From NCBI GenBank assembly GCA_002286715.1, contig NSJX01000001.1, positions 2,657,929-2,721,928 of the forward strand: DNA of 64,000 nucleotides. Direction: 5' to 3'. The notes under the pieces are model-generated. The model was given only the letters and a program-made list of their open reading frames with translations, had not been told where the DNA came from and searched no databases. The translations under genes and the position numbers were made by a program. Of this stretch, positions 12,397 to 24,170 are shown in pieces (the stretch's first letter is position 1; every line of letters starts with the position of its first letter). This DNA is from Dentipellis sp. KUC8613 (Eukaryota; Basidiomycota; Agaricomycetes; Russulales; Hericiaceae).

Positions 12397-12965
12397 GGTG
12401 ATTTCAATGATGTTGATAACGTTGCGTTCGGCCGCGCCCCTCTTTATACACTCGGCGAGCAATGTCCTGACAAAGCTCGCGCAGCGCAGATGTAACCCCA
12501 GGGACCCATCTGGAACAAATTTCGACGATGAGCACGGATGCAGCTGGACGCGTTTGTCGGTCCTCTTTCCATCGAATTACGGGTCAAGCCTGAGGAAGAC
12601 GCAACACTTCGGCATGGAGAGCTCGCCGAGGAGCTTCGTCATCCAGAAGAGCGCTAGGCATGCGAACAGTGACGGTTCTCCGCGACTGTTGAATTGAAAA
12701 CCCTTATCGCCGACAGCTCTTCAAATTGTGCTTACAGCGTGGAAAGGGTCCTGAACACTACGAGACACGTTGTAGAGGATGGACCGAGTTGCCTGTACGT
12801 GATTCAACTTCCAGAGACCCAAGAAAACAGCGGTCGTACCCATCGATTCATTTTCTGACGTTACAAGCTTGCGGGAAGCGCGTCGGAATTTTGAACCAGG
12901 CACCATTTATACAAAAGAAGAACAACATACAATCATATAATCAAAGTCTGCCGATCGTGCCATTG
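12397..12965. other. intergenic, no gene seen
   Basis: This is the upstream region of the SDR gene and the 3' flank of the second phosphatase-like gene. No coding segment with a recognisable domain was found. Confidence 0.4.
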
Positions 12966-13744
12966 CTACCAATAATCGGACGGGGGTTCGTAATCGTACG
13001 TCCGGTCCTCATAAGAGGCCGGAGTATACTCAACTCGACGGGGGCGAGGTGAGTAGTATTGTGCGAATAAGACGAGTTGCTGGCATAATGCATGTCCAGG
13101 AGAGGCCCAGCGGTCGGCTAATGAACAGCAGCGAGTGCTGTTAGTACTGAACGACTCAGAAAAAAAACTCGAAAATATCATACCTCTATGGACCAAATCC
13201 ATCGCCTCTGTTGTGCTCATCTGGCGAGAGTAAATCACTAAAAAGCGATGCTCGTTAGATCTCTGCCTTATTTAAAGAACCAGAAGTATCACGGAAACTG
13301 ACAATAAGCTGCGGCCACCACCGCTTCACGCGACAGTGTGGAGTCGTCATCGTTGTACATAAGAACAGAGCCGCCGGAGTGAAGCGCCCTGTCGATGAAC
13401 CGGACGGCATGTGGGAGCCAGGAGAATACACCAGCGTCGCCATGATCCTCGACGGGGTTGTACACGTGTGTGTACTCCGATTGCATCATCCCAGTATGGA
13501 GGGGCTCACGGCGTGCTGAGATAATATATGTTGAGCGCCGAGCAGCAAAAGAGCTAGTGTAAATTTCTTCGCTACGGCTGCAGGAAATTCAGAATAGTCA
13601 GACACGTAAAGGAAGGGTTTAGGCTGAGGGGAGATGGACTGACTATCCAATGAAGAGCTCGTCTTCTATGATAGCACGAACGCGAGAGCGTGGCCTTCCC
13701 GGGTACTCCATTACTTCTCTCGCGATCTCAGGAATGACAGGCAT
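12966..13744 (-). CDS. degenerate dual-specificity phosphatase-like gene (copy 2)
   Basis: Exon 1 starts at ATG 13742-13744 (MPVIPEIAREVMEYPG) and runs to IIEDELFIG. After an intron comes RSEEIYTSSFAARRSTYII, then VYNPVEDHGDAGVFSWLPH and IDRALHSGGSVLMYNDD. The phosphate loop reads VLMYNDDDSTLSREAVVAAAY: His is Tyr (13355-13357), Cys is Asn (13352-13354) and the loop is altered in length, so no catalysis is expected. Further exons give MSTTEAMDLVHR and ALCQQLVLFAQYYSPRPRR, ending SDYW with TAG at 12966-12968. The intron after VVAAAY lies at the same place as in copy 1 (GTCAGT donor in both). All exons are open with good splice sites, so this looks like an expressed pseudophosphatase rather than a dead gene, though that is inference. 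Confidence 0.7.
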
Positions 13745-14902
13745 CTCGCTAGATCGAGGTGGGCTTTATACCATCGTGGGGTGAACACGCTTATATGTCG
13801 ATGGTCCCCCGCGTCAAAGAGATCGCCTGGCATGTTCAAAGGATGGTCAGAAGGACATGAGCTTGACAGCCTAGGACGGGGCGTATTCCAGGTGGAGGGC
13901 CCCCAGATTGCCTCGTGTGATCCAGTGTCCAGGTCCATCGAAGAGGATCAAACATTGAGCGAGATAGGAAGGGTTGGCGTTGGTTGGGGAGTCCTGGAGA
14001 ACGGCATGATGTGTCAGATGTCGCCTGGGATTGCACGAGGGATCCACGAGGATGACGGATCAAATCGCCAGCTATCTGCGCAAATGGAAGGGCGGAGGGA
14101 TCACAAGCTTCGACAGACAAGCGTCGATGTGAGGAACACACCGACAAAGCGCAGCACATGACCGACGTTACTGCGTTAAGCCCACCATCCTAGGACTGCG
14201 GCACATCGATCAATACTTGTACGATCACGGCATGTTTTCGAAACAAGAGGCGCGAGTTGATCCACAAGGGTATCTGGAGGTAGAAAGAAGCATGATATCA
14301 GTTTGCTGCGCATCCTAATAACGGTGAGGCTCACTATCTTCATCAATCTCCCTGTTGTTCGATGAAACCAGATGCTTTTATGAGGGAATGGAAGGATGAG
14401 ACAGATAATAGGATTAGGCACCGAAAAACTTAGAAGCCGTCTATCTGGGCCCTGAGCGGACAGCGCACCCGAAGAAGGGGAAGGATATCGAAGAATACGG
14501 GTGGACTGGAGTAGGGAGGATGGGGACGGGAACTTGGAGACCTCGATAGTTCGTCAGTGCAACGCGATAGGCCAGGTGACATCGTAGATGGCACGGCGCA
14601 CAAGTTCCGCGAGTAACTAGCTATAATGATACATTTCTCAAAAATCAGGACTCGCCTAAGACCGAATGCTTGAGATACTGCTTGATCATAGATGGCCTCC
14701 GGATTGTTCGTTCCTTCTATGGCAATGATTTAGTGTGTTCCAGCATTTGTGCGATTGTAGTAAGGAATAAATCATGGTAGTAATATACATAGTTCGATTA
14801 GGCGAACAAATCGACTGCTGTTTGGAGCAAGGTTCGGTTCACATGGAAGTCATGGCACGTGAACAAACCACTCGCCTCAAGGTGGGCTTTACAACCTAAG
14901 AT
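13745..14902. other. intergenic, no gene seen
   Basis: About 1.2 kb between the second phosphatase-like gene and the end of F-box copy 2. Open frames at 13781-14161 and 14176-14421 show no domain and no paralogue. Confidence 0.45.
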
Positions 14903-17527
14903 TCAAGATGTGGGCGATGGCTCCTTTGTGCTGAGACTCGCCTGGGGCGGGATCGAGTCCTTGAATTGGTAGTAGGATTGGATGCCATGAGGTGCCATCA
15001 CATTCAACGCCGGTGGCCGAAAGAATACATCTCTTCCGACGCTAGGAGTCAATACTCCGTGGCTAAAAACAACGTCAAGTCATCAATTCAGGTATACTGG
15101 TAGCAAGGATGCCAACGTACGCTGCTTGAAGGTGGTCATCAGCGGCTTGCCGAGGGAGAAAGGCGACTGCTTCCTCAGAACAATGGTTGCAGCACCAGTT
15201 CTCGAATATATCGATAACATTATGAGTGCGTTCCAGAGTATAGAATTCATGGTTAACCAGGCCTATCTTGATGGCAGTCGGATGAGATCCCCTGAAATGG
15301 TCCAACTGTCCGATCGTTAGTTAACTGAAGTCAAGCTCGAGGGAAGAAACACCTACTAATCCTCGCCAGGAGCACGCCCACAGGGTATGGGGCTCTTGCG
15401 CGGCTTTCGCTCGTTCGTGGTCGGTATTATGGCACGTCCGACAGAAGAACTGTGCCCCCAGATCATCCATTTCCGTTGCCGTGGTCGAGCGCGGGTTCAG
15501 CCCCGCCATCCGCACCATCTGTGCGACAAGACCTGACTCGCGGTCAGCGAACTGGAACTTGACTTTCTCGAACCAACTATTGCATAGCTCGCGTCCGGTG
15601 AACAGTCGATTGTACCTCACGACCGTGTCTTCCCGGTGCGTAAAAGTGGCAATCGCAAGTTCTAAAGGCCCGGCGAAGTGAGGCATCGTCTCCTCACGCG
15701 CGTGCTGGAGAGCCTGTGGGGAGGCTGCCAAAGTGATAAATTCCATCGCATCGGGGGCCGGGTATCTGTCATGCATCAGGGCGATGTGTTTGTCGCGCTT
15801 GGCTTCTATGAAGCGAGACAGGTACGTGGGCAAAGCGTCGGTGGCTTCGGCCCATTCGGCATCGGTGATCTCGAGTGAGGTATCCCGCGTCAGAAGTGCG
15901 CTGAATTTGGGGTACTTCCATAGGAAGTTGCCATCGTCTGGGACGTATATCCGCTGTATAGGCAGAAGAGTTTTCTTGTACTGGTCGTACAGCTCAAGGA
16001 CCTTGCTTGAGCGTTCGGCTTTCGTCCTTTGTTGCTTGATTTGAGCCAGCACTGGCTGTAGTACTTCGCGCATCTCGGCAAACTCTACGGGAAATTCACG
16101 GGAGTTCGTCAAATCTCCACGTTCAAGCTTCAACGTCAAAAGGCATACCTGCATCCGTGAGAGGTGTATCCAGCCGCACCAGTGGGTGGAGATAGAATTT
16201 AGGATTATCCAAATCCTCGAATTGGTACCCGATCGCCTGGAAACGACCTGCTATCCTGGAGGGATGTCAGGAATGGCGCGCTCCGACTACGATGATACAT
16301 ACTGATCCATTCTGAAGTCAACTCGGGACTCCATGTATCTTGCATGCCACTGCCGCAGATAGCTAGCACGCTGATTTATATTGAGTTAGAAGCCATGAAG
16401 ACACAGTCGGCTAGGCAAGCTTCAGACTGACCCCGAGGATTGACTTCACTAGGTCTCGCCGCTCCTTGCAGAAATCGTCGACAGCAGAGGGATCTTCAGC
16501 TTGCAATTTCCGAATCTTCTTATCCATTGACTGCAAGTCGTCTATCCAAAAGTACTTGTCGCTCTTCTTATTGGAATGCAACTTCTCTGTTCAGAGTTTA
16601 ACGTCAGTGCAGAAGAGGCGAAATGGAGAGAACGTACTATTTGTGTATGGGACCAATTCACGAACAATGGGAAGCAGATCAGGATATGCCTTCGCAAGCC
16701 TCGACGAGTGGATAAGGCTGTTCAGAGAACTGTGAGAAAATGCTGGGGGCGGGACATTCATGATCGTACCCATCCTTCGAGCACTGTTCGCACAGATGCA
16801 TCCTCAATCTGAAGTCCACCGAAGTGACACCGCCCGCACCGCAGTTCTGCGACGCTTCAGCCATGAACCTAGCTATCTAAAGAGTATGTGGGCACTCACC
16901 GAACACGACGTATCAGCGACAAGACTCGCCCAGCGCATCTCGCTCATATCTTTCGGAGGGTCCCATGTTTCGAGTCCAGGTGAATTCTTCCGCGCAACTT
17001 TCCACGCCCAATCTAATTTGCGGGATGCCAATACCGTGCATAGATATTTACACGTATGCGTGAGTTGTATGAGGCCATGTGGATCGAGCACAGAGAATAT
17101 CTTTCAGTGCACCACCTATCAGTAATCTGGAGCTCGAGACATTTCGGCGAGGCTCACTTCGTAGAGAACATCCAGTGGAAGACTGGGGAGATGTTGCTCG
17201 GGTTGCTTTGTGTCGGCGTGGCTGGTCTGGGTCGATGCTTCGCTGCCTGAGGCTGCAGGCTCCGGCTCCTTCACAGGGATGACTTTCCTGCGCTTCTTCG
17301 CTGATTGAGACCAGAGACATTAGAATAGAAGGATGCGAAAGTTTTCAGTAGGACTCACGCGCTGGCTTGGAAGGCCCTTGAGCATCGTCCGCCTCTTTCT
17401 TTGTCCTGCGCTTTGCGGCCGTTCCGGCAATTAGCCCGTGATTACCATCTGTCTTGCTTCCCCCGGCGCTCGTTGCAGGAGCAGAACGCGGCAAAGCGGC
17501 GCGTTTCAGTCGACTAGAGGAACGCAT
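14903..17527 (-). CDS. F-box protein with Cys-rich tail (copy 2)
   Basis: The start is ATG at 17525-17527 (MRSSSRLKRAALPRSAP), chosen because copy 1 starts the same way; an in-frame ATG at 17566 is the alternative. A Lys/Arg-rich N-terminus precedes the F-box region, whose second half reads MLDPHGLIQLTHTCKYL then LDWAWKVARKNSPGLETW. Then come NCGAGG with DFRLRMHLCEQC, a helical region (SLSCTTSTRK frame excluded), FFCRTCHNTDHER, and WCCNHCSEEAVAFLP. The last exon (about 15061 down) reads HGVLTPSVGRDVFFRPPALN and ends at TGA 14903-14905. The pairs of Cys residues are conserved with copy 1, suggesting a retained zinc-binding role. It probably acts as a substrate adaptor of an SCF ubiquitin ligase; the target is unknown. 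Confidence 0.8.
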
Positions 17528-18065
17528 GTGTGAACAGTGGGGAGTCTGGACGAACAGCGAGGTCAACAGCTATAACGGTTCCTTCGACCTTTGCCACACG
17601 TACAGCAACGTGTGTTGGGTCCGATATTGTTCACTATCGTGGTGCCATCCAAAGCAACTGCGGTCGGTTACAGCAAAGGAGTCCAGAAGCCTCAGTCGAT
17701 ACAGAAGGCCGTGTCATTGCGACTGGAGAAGAGATGTACCAAGAAAATGCGGTGCTGCTAGACTCAGGGTCAGAGTGATCTTGAGAGAAAGGCAGGTTCT
17801 CTTCCGGCAACGATTCCGACTCGGACTCCCACTAGACCGCAAACTACCAGTGGCGAGTTCGAGAACAACGACAAACGAAAGTGCTTGCGGCAATGCGAAT
17901 AGTGGGGAGAGATGTCTTCAGAACGAAGACTTTCATACGGTGCAACCGCCACTGACGACAGCCGCGCGTCAAGTAAAATACACACAAAATCATTACAGTA
18001 CATCGTAAGCATGCAGAGATCATCAAGCAAACCGTCAGAGTCTATAGCTATCCACCCTAGCCCCC
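17528..18065. other. intergenic, no gene seen
   Basis: This is the 5' flank of F-box copy 2 and the 3' flank of the ferric reductase. It contains open frames only as shadows of no recognisable gene. Confidence 0.45.
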
Positions 18066-20241
18066 TCACATCGAGAACAGCTCCGTATGCAGCGCAATCC
18101 CGCCCATCCGCACACCATGCGTCAACGACAGCCGCGCGACCGCATTGCGCGTCTCCGTCGTGAGGCCCTCCGGCCCGCTCGCACACACCGCCACGCCGCC
18201 GCCCTCGCCGACCCACTGCAGGCCCGTATCCGTATCCTCAATTTTGTCTTCGGGGTCGCAGTCGGGCGAGGAGCTCCCCGAAGAGGACCCAGAAGACGGT
18301 GATGAGGATGAAGGCGGGGTGATGAACCGCGCGAGCAGCCGCCGCACGGACGGGCGCTCGACGCTCACGCGGGAGTTCGGGATGGGCGGGACGGCCTCGG
18401 GGTTGCAGAGGCAGGTGACGAAGATGGAGACGTGCAGGTCTACGGAGGACCCCGCGGCGACGTTGGCGATGTCCATCAGCATCGGTGCGAACCACTCGAC
18501 GCATCCTTCAAGCGCAAAGAGAAAAAAATCCACGTTAGCCCCCGAGCCGTTGACGACAAGACACAAGAAAGAAGCGTACCGAACGACCGAATCATCCACG
18601 TAAACTCAATCCGCCGCGTGCGCTCTCCATGCCGGCGGCCCAGCCTGACACAGCGCCCCACAATATCATCCAGCAGGCCCAGCGTGAACGTCGCGCCCGC
18701 GCCGCCCGCAACCAGCAGCACGTTCTCATACCTGCCCAAATCGACGCCACACCCCCCATACGGGCCGTCCAGCATGACCTGCACAGGCACGTCCGCGGCC
18801 TCGCCCTCTCTATGCTTCTCACTGAGCCCGCAGACCCGCTCGTGCTCCTCGCACGCATAGCGGTGCAGCGCGCGCGTCCAGTCGCCCTGCACGCGCGCGG
18901 CCAGGAGGAGCGTGCGCGAGGAGAGGCAGGACGTGGACGGGGGTGCGCAGGCGATGCTGAGCGGGTGCGACTCGAAGAAGCGGCCTTCGAGGAAGACGCG
19001 CAGGCGGACGTGTTGGCCTGCTTCCCAGCCGCCGTCGCAGTCGTGGACTTGGATCTGGTGATGCGGCTTTCATAAGGGATGCCATTGCGATGCGTACGAG
19101 ACACTTACGAGGGTCATTTGTTGGCCTGAGGGAATCAGTGTCGCGTCTTTGATGCGGAACCGCAGGAGGCGCATGAGCAGGTCGAGGCCGTAGAACGCCA
19201 AAGGCGGGTATATCCACGGTGCGGCATAAATCGTGTGGTAACACAGCGTGATGAAGAACGCCGGGTAAAGCAAAATGCTACAAACACCATTTAGCCTTCA
19301 CACTCAAAAGTCGAACCAGTCGCACACTTACTGCAATATCCAGAAAATCTGGTAAAAGAACACACGCACGGGGCGCAGAGAGGAAAGCACGATGAGGCAG
19401 AGCAGCGCAAACGTCGCGACGCCCGACGTCTCTTTCTGCGGGCCCAGGATGGGCAGGTCGTATTGCAGGTGGTTGCGGATCCAGAGGGCGCCGTGGATGA
19501 CGGCGCCGAGGAAGATGCCGCGGCCGGACCAGCGGTGGATGTAGTTAAGCTGCTCATATCCATGGCCGGGGCCGAGGAGCAGAGAGAGTACCGAGTTTTT
19601 TGTCGCGAAGAGGAAGACAACGGGGAGCTGTGCGATGGCGAGGAAACCTGCAGATGCGTGAGGAACTGCAGTTGGGGTGGGTAGGACGAGAAGACCTACC
19701 TGCGCGGTTGGCATTGCTAACGAGCTCCGCATTCATCACGATGCAGATAATAATGGTGACAAGATATCCAATGATCACCAACACTGTGCGAGAAGAATGT
19801 CAGCATGATGCATCTCCAAAAAAACTCGAATAAACATACTCTGCCCGACATCGAGCCTCAACCCCGGCGGCGACCACAGCAGCACCGACCCAACGCTCCT
19901 CAACACCGCACCAATCCTACTCCTCCTCCTGCTCGGAGCCTCCCCACTCCCCGCAACAGACGCATACCGCTTCCCACTCAGGTCCTCCCAGATGCCAAAC
20001 AGCCCCGTAAACGCCCTCCGCGCACGTATGCTGCGCAGGAGGTACGGCAGCGAGAGCACGACCGCTAGGCCGGTGAACGACGCCCAGACGATGGAGAACT
20101 TGCGCTGCCATTTCGGGTCGATATCGTACGAGCTGCAACCGGCCGTCAGCACCGTGCGTATTCAAAAACGCCCACTGGCGGAACGTACTTGTAAATCTGC
20201 AACCCCTGCGGGATCTCCGGAGGTGCGCCAAAGCCCGACAT
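18066..20241 (-). CDS. ferric/cupric reductase, NOX superfamily (copy 1)
   Basis: The start is ATG at 20239-20241 (MSGFGAPPEIPQGLQIYK), matching MPDFGVPPEIPQQLQVYK in copy 2. Several membrane helices follow, with the haem-binding region GHGYEQLNYIHRWSGRG and FLGAVIHGALW, and a third core helix after TSGVATFALLCLIVL. The cytoplasmic half has the FAD motif HPLSIAS, the NADPH motifs MLDGPYGG and VAGGAGATFTLGLL, an acidic Ser-rich insert (about 18235-18320), and the terminal CASGPEGL. The stop is at 18066-18068. Such plasma-membrane enzymes pass electrons from NADPH through FAD and haem to extracellular Fe(III) or Cu(II). The nearby Ctr-type transporter on the same strand fits a reduce-then-import role for copper. 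Confidence 0.92.
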
Positions 20242-20645
20242 GCTCCCTCAAGTCGTGATACTGCAAGGTCTCGAGAGTGAGGTCTGCGAGGTGGGAAAAA
20301 CCAGGGAAGAGGACGGGATAGGGAGAAAAGACCGTAGCTACGGCGGTGGCGGGTGTACCGTATTAGTTGCGCCGTGTTTGCGCGAGCCAAACAGTAGAGA
20401 AAAAATTGTTTCTCTGATTCAGAATCCTTATCCTCGTCCGACCAGCCCGCGGCCCTGCGGCGTAACCTGCACCCTCGCCAGCGATGTCCTTTTGGAATTG
20501 GGGCGCAGCTACAGGGGTATTTTGGTCCCTCGACGACTGCACCCTGGGTATTGACGTGTACGAAAACAAGTATATTATTCAATGGCACGTTCACACAACT
20601 CAGTAGTCGGAAATGACACAGCCTGAGCGCAAAGCTACGCTCCAG

Positions 20646-21268
20646 CTACCAGAAGCCCCGCCCTCCACAGCGGCCCTGCCTCCCCATCACCTCCCGCGCA
20701 CGCATCAGCGCCTCCCCCCACAAATTCCTCCCCGCCCCCGCCCCGCGCCCCTCCCGACACCCAGTCGCAGTCCCCCACACCGGATCCACATCCACAAAGC
20801 ACAGCCTCCTCTCCCCCACTTGATGCATACCCAGATCGCACCGCGGCCGCACGACCGCCGCAGCTCCTCGTCCTGCGTGCGCGCGTGCATGCCGAGCGTG
20901 ATGTCACGGAACGCGCACATGTCGCTCTGCGCGTCGCACGCGAAGTGCCCCGCGGACGTGCAGCGCAGCGGCTCGGGCAGCCTGCGGATCGTGTGCGTGA
21001 ATAGCGCGGGGTGCCAGGGCGAGAGCGCGCTGTGGACGTCGAAGGCGTATTCGTTGGGGTGTGCGCTCGTTCGGGGAGTCGGGGGCGCGTCGGAGCTGGG
21101 GATGCTCCTGAGGGTGGAGTAAGAGGAACTGGCGTGTAGTTGTTTTACTTCTGGAGTAGCATCTCTGGCAGACGGCTAAGATGATGCTGGAGGAGAAGCG
21201 TTTAATGTGGTGTAGCAGTATAGTAATTGTAGCGGACGTACTTTTGCGGTACGCCAACCTACAGGCAT
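20646..21268 (-). CDS. hypothetical protein, apparent frameshift
   Basis: A first exon MPVGWRTAK (ATG at 21266-21268) has a GTACGT donor and joins, over an intron ending about 21177, a GC-rich exon reading PSARDATPEVKQLHA, then AFDVHSALSPWHPALFTHT, LPEPLRCTSAGHFACD and FRDITLGMHARTQDEEL. At about 20853-20858 the coding-like frame moves by one base: downstream the strongly G/C-ending frame is RCDLGMHQVGERRLCFVDVD and onward to a stop at 20646-20648. No GT-AG intron explains the change, so a one-base indel or a sequence error is likely. No family was recognised. It lies between the ferric reductase and the copper transporter on their strand. Confidence 0.5.
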
Positions 21269-21571
21269 GGTGGTGACGACTGGCGATTTCATGCTAGCAA
21301 GAGACGCGATGCTGGGCAGACGACAGCAGACGGTAGCAGGAGCGAGGAAATTGAGGAAGTGAAGCGTCGGACCCGTAACTTCAACAAGACGAACATAATA
21401 GCAGACTCAAACAATAGTGGCCCATGAGAGAACCTCGAGAAACGTCGTGCAAGGAGCATCACACGGATACATGATAAAGTACACATCCAACCCATACCGG
21501 TCGTGAAATCATGAATACAAGGCCGACCTATTGTATCTCCAGGTCAGCCAGCGGCACCGCACATCTATCGC

Positions 21572-22259
21572 TCAGTGCAGATGCGCTGCATGCGCGGCGT
21601 ATCGTCCAAACAACGCCTCTCCCACACCGAGGCCGATAACAATTGAAAGGATGAATCCCACTTGAAATGTCCTGGAAGCGCACGGTTTAGGAGGATGGAC
21701 GAGATGAATGGGAAACGGACGTACATCACTGCCAACATGAAGAGGAAGGAGAGCAGCGACTGCCCGATCTGCAGGATCCCGCGAGACACTTCGTGCCAGA
21801 AGATGAATGGCGGTGCGCTACGCCTGCTGAAGACGCTACGAGTAGACGAAGATTGTGAGGTTTTCGTATCGAGGGTGTTCAGCCTATTCGAAAGCGCAAT
21901 CTGTGCCCTGTAACCATGCAGAGAGCGCACGTTAGCAACGACCAGTGACAAAAGAAGTGTTCACGAACGCACCTCTTCTGCCAATGCACCTCCATCACAC
22001 CCCGTATCGCCGCCAACCATCTCTCCAACAACGCCAACATGAACAGCCCAAGACACGCCCCCACCATCGCGCCCGCCTTGAACGGCGCCCACCCAAGGAA
22101 CCACAAGTTATCGCCCGGCGTAAAGTGCAGATACATGATCATGTTCCCCATGCTCATGGTCATACCACTGTCCATCGACATGTCCATGCCATTGTCGTGT
22201 GCGAGCGCGCCTTGCAACAGCGACACTCCGGCGAGAGCGAGGATAATTCGAGAAGACAT
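21572..22259 (-). CDS. Ctr-family copper transporter
   Basis: The protein starts MSSRIILALAGVSLLQGALA, which looks like a signal peptide or first helix, followed by a Met-rich segment MDMSMDSGMTMSMG that binds copper outside the cell. The first membrane helix is around AGAMVGACLGLFMLALLE. After an intron (about 21915-21975) comes the cytosolic loop and the second helix SFLFMLAVM with the MxxxM motif. A second intron (about 21665-21715) splits the methionine codon, and the last exon gives TFQVGFILSIVIGLGVGEAL with the GxxxG motif of helix three. The stop is TGA 21572-21574. The family forms trimers that import Cu(I). The ferric reductase downstream on the same strand could supply Cu(I). Confidence 0.93.
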
Positions 22260-22379
22260 GATGAGGGGCCGAAGAGGATGACACGGAGTCTCGAGCCTCT
22301 GGAAGGATATGAGGCCGTAGCGACGTGAGAGAAGTCTGACACTGCGAGTCCCGAGTATGGCGCAAACATGACCAAATAC

Positions 22380-23530
22380 GGCAACGGCACAGGTTAAGCG
22401 CCCGCAGCCACCTCGGCACGATTAGGCGCGCGCATATAGTCACTCACCACAAAGGCGAAATCCCCCTTCAGACTGACAAGAAAATAGCCGCTGACGGTGC
22501 CGAATATCCTAGGTGAAAATGCGAACGACGTACCGCAGGCAATCCGAAGCTCAGATATCTCCTACCGCGAGAGAGAGGGCCCATGACACGACATTGGCCT
22601 TGTTTACGATTCCCGAGTCAGGCCCGCCGAATTCCGTTGCGTGTCGCAAAGTGCGATCATCGATAACAGCGATGAGCAAGCAGACGGTCCGTGCGCAAGA
22701 TAAAGATAGAACGGGGGCGCCGCAGGGGCAGCCGACTTCGCCGAGGACGCCGAGGACAGAATGGGGAGTGGGAATGGAGGGCGAAGAGACAGGGTACGGC
22801 TTGGTGAGGACTACGCTCCCGCACGCACCCGTCTCCTCAAGCCCGGAGAGATGCGAGGTCGACAGTCCGCGTGTGAACGTGAGCCAGGGTGGCGATGTAT
22901 GGCGAGCAATCGGGACGGGCGACCGAGATGAGCAGTCAGAATGACGATGGCGAGGAATGGTAGGATCGTCGACGGCAAGAAGTCCAAGTTCAATGTAGCA
23001 GATTAAAGCGAATATATGCGCACAAGCAATAGCGATAAACTCCTTGGGCGTTGGTATGGTGGCAGCGGAGTGCATCTGAAGCGCATATATCCAAGAGAGC
23101 TACGCGCTGACCACCCCGTAGACGATGAGAGAGTAAGCAAGCCAGAAGATGTCGACAAAGACGTAGCCAGCCCCAGATTTGACCTGCCAGGTCAGCCTCC
23201 GCATGCGAACTTCACAAGCAGAACGCTCTCATTCGCATACAGAGACCCCCCTCGGTCATCAATCAGCCAGATATTTCAGTTTGAGACGATGGAAGACGAA
23301 GAGAGAGGAGTTGAGAGCAGGAAGAGATTAGAGAAGGCAGCTGGGGGGAAGTGGGCGGGAGGAAAGGAGGCGAGCGAACGCTTGCGCCATTTTCGCCCGC
23401 GCGCGGGCCATCTCGCTGATGTCAGCAGAGGCCTTTTTGTCATTGGCTCTTCGCTTCGGCATCTCGGCACCCGTCTTCAAGGCGCAGTAGCTTCAAGTTC
23501 GTCTTCGTTCATACATGACGGCGAGTATTA
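22380..23530 (-). other. conserved block upstream of Ctr gene, possible membrane-protein exons
   Basis: Read on the minus strand this block contains segments that look like membrane helices: GAGYVFVDIFWLAYSLIVYG (about 23165-23095), FIAIACAHIFALICYIELG (about 23045-22980) and FLPSTILPFLAIVILTAHL (about 22985-22925). No single gene model joins them with confidence, and no start is certain. A diverged copy lies on the plus strand at 51345-52160, next to the Ctr pseudogene, and keeps PSTILSFLAIVTLSG in frame. The Ctr promoter must lie at the left edge of the block, within about 22260-22450. It could be a gene with unusual splicing or conserved non-coding DNA; I do not recognise it. Confidence 0.4.
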
Positions 23531-23599
23531 AATATCGCACTACAACGAGTATGGACAGTCGAACAATTTATAAAATCTGAATCAAAAATTCATTGACAC

Positions 23600-24170
23600 T
23601 AAGATGATCTAACTATAGCGAAATTATTGCCATGCTCAACCCGATATCGCGTCGTTCAGTAAATAACCCGGCCGACACTGGCCCAAGAGTCTCTCCCAAA
23701 TGGGCGGACTTCCTAAAAGGACAGTGTGCGGCCGAGTTATTTATCAAACAAGTTGAAATCAGGTTATCGATGAGCTGGGCAGAGAGAAATCGGTAAACTG
23801 GGGTAGGTGCTGAAGAATAGTATTGTATGCATGTGAGCCTCGTCCAACTTGAAAAATCGCCCTTCCCGAGAGCAGCCGCGTGAAGGGATAGGAAGAGCGC
23901 CATTGAAAGGATTGTATAGCTTTTCATCCAGGAGATCGTCAATACGTCTTGAGTGTGCCAAAGACCCTTCAAGATGCAGAGGATCCACATCTGCCCCGCA
24001 TTCACTTGATGCAACCAGCCCGATGCATGGTTACTCTCCAGGCGCAGGGCAGAAAGCTCCGTAGTTCGTCTGTAGTACGATACCGATGGGCGATAGTCAG
24101 TACCAGTATCGAAGCGTAGATAGTAACGAACTCACCCCTCCACGGCCAAAGTGAACAGGTTTGTGTCGAT
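23600..24170 (-). repeat. repeat array, first copy of the S1 segment
   Basis: The segment at about 23640-23750 is a diverged copy of those at 27445-27600 and 29607-29760. In the same minus-strand frame all three can be read as SAHLGETLGPVSAG followed by a (V/L/M)F(T/I)ER(R/C)D continuation. This copy lies at the left edge of the repeat array and has the longest open reading frame around it (23613-24014), whose other residues match nothing here. Confidence 0.6.

Noticed and set aside
23016..23531. Plus-strand frame of 171 residues in the block beside Ctr
   Set aside because: The frame is not kept in the copy at 51345-52160, while hydrophobic segments on the other strand partly are.
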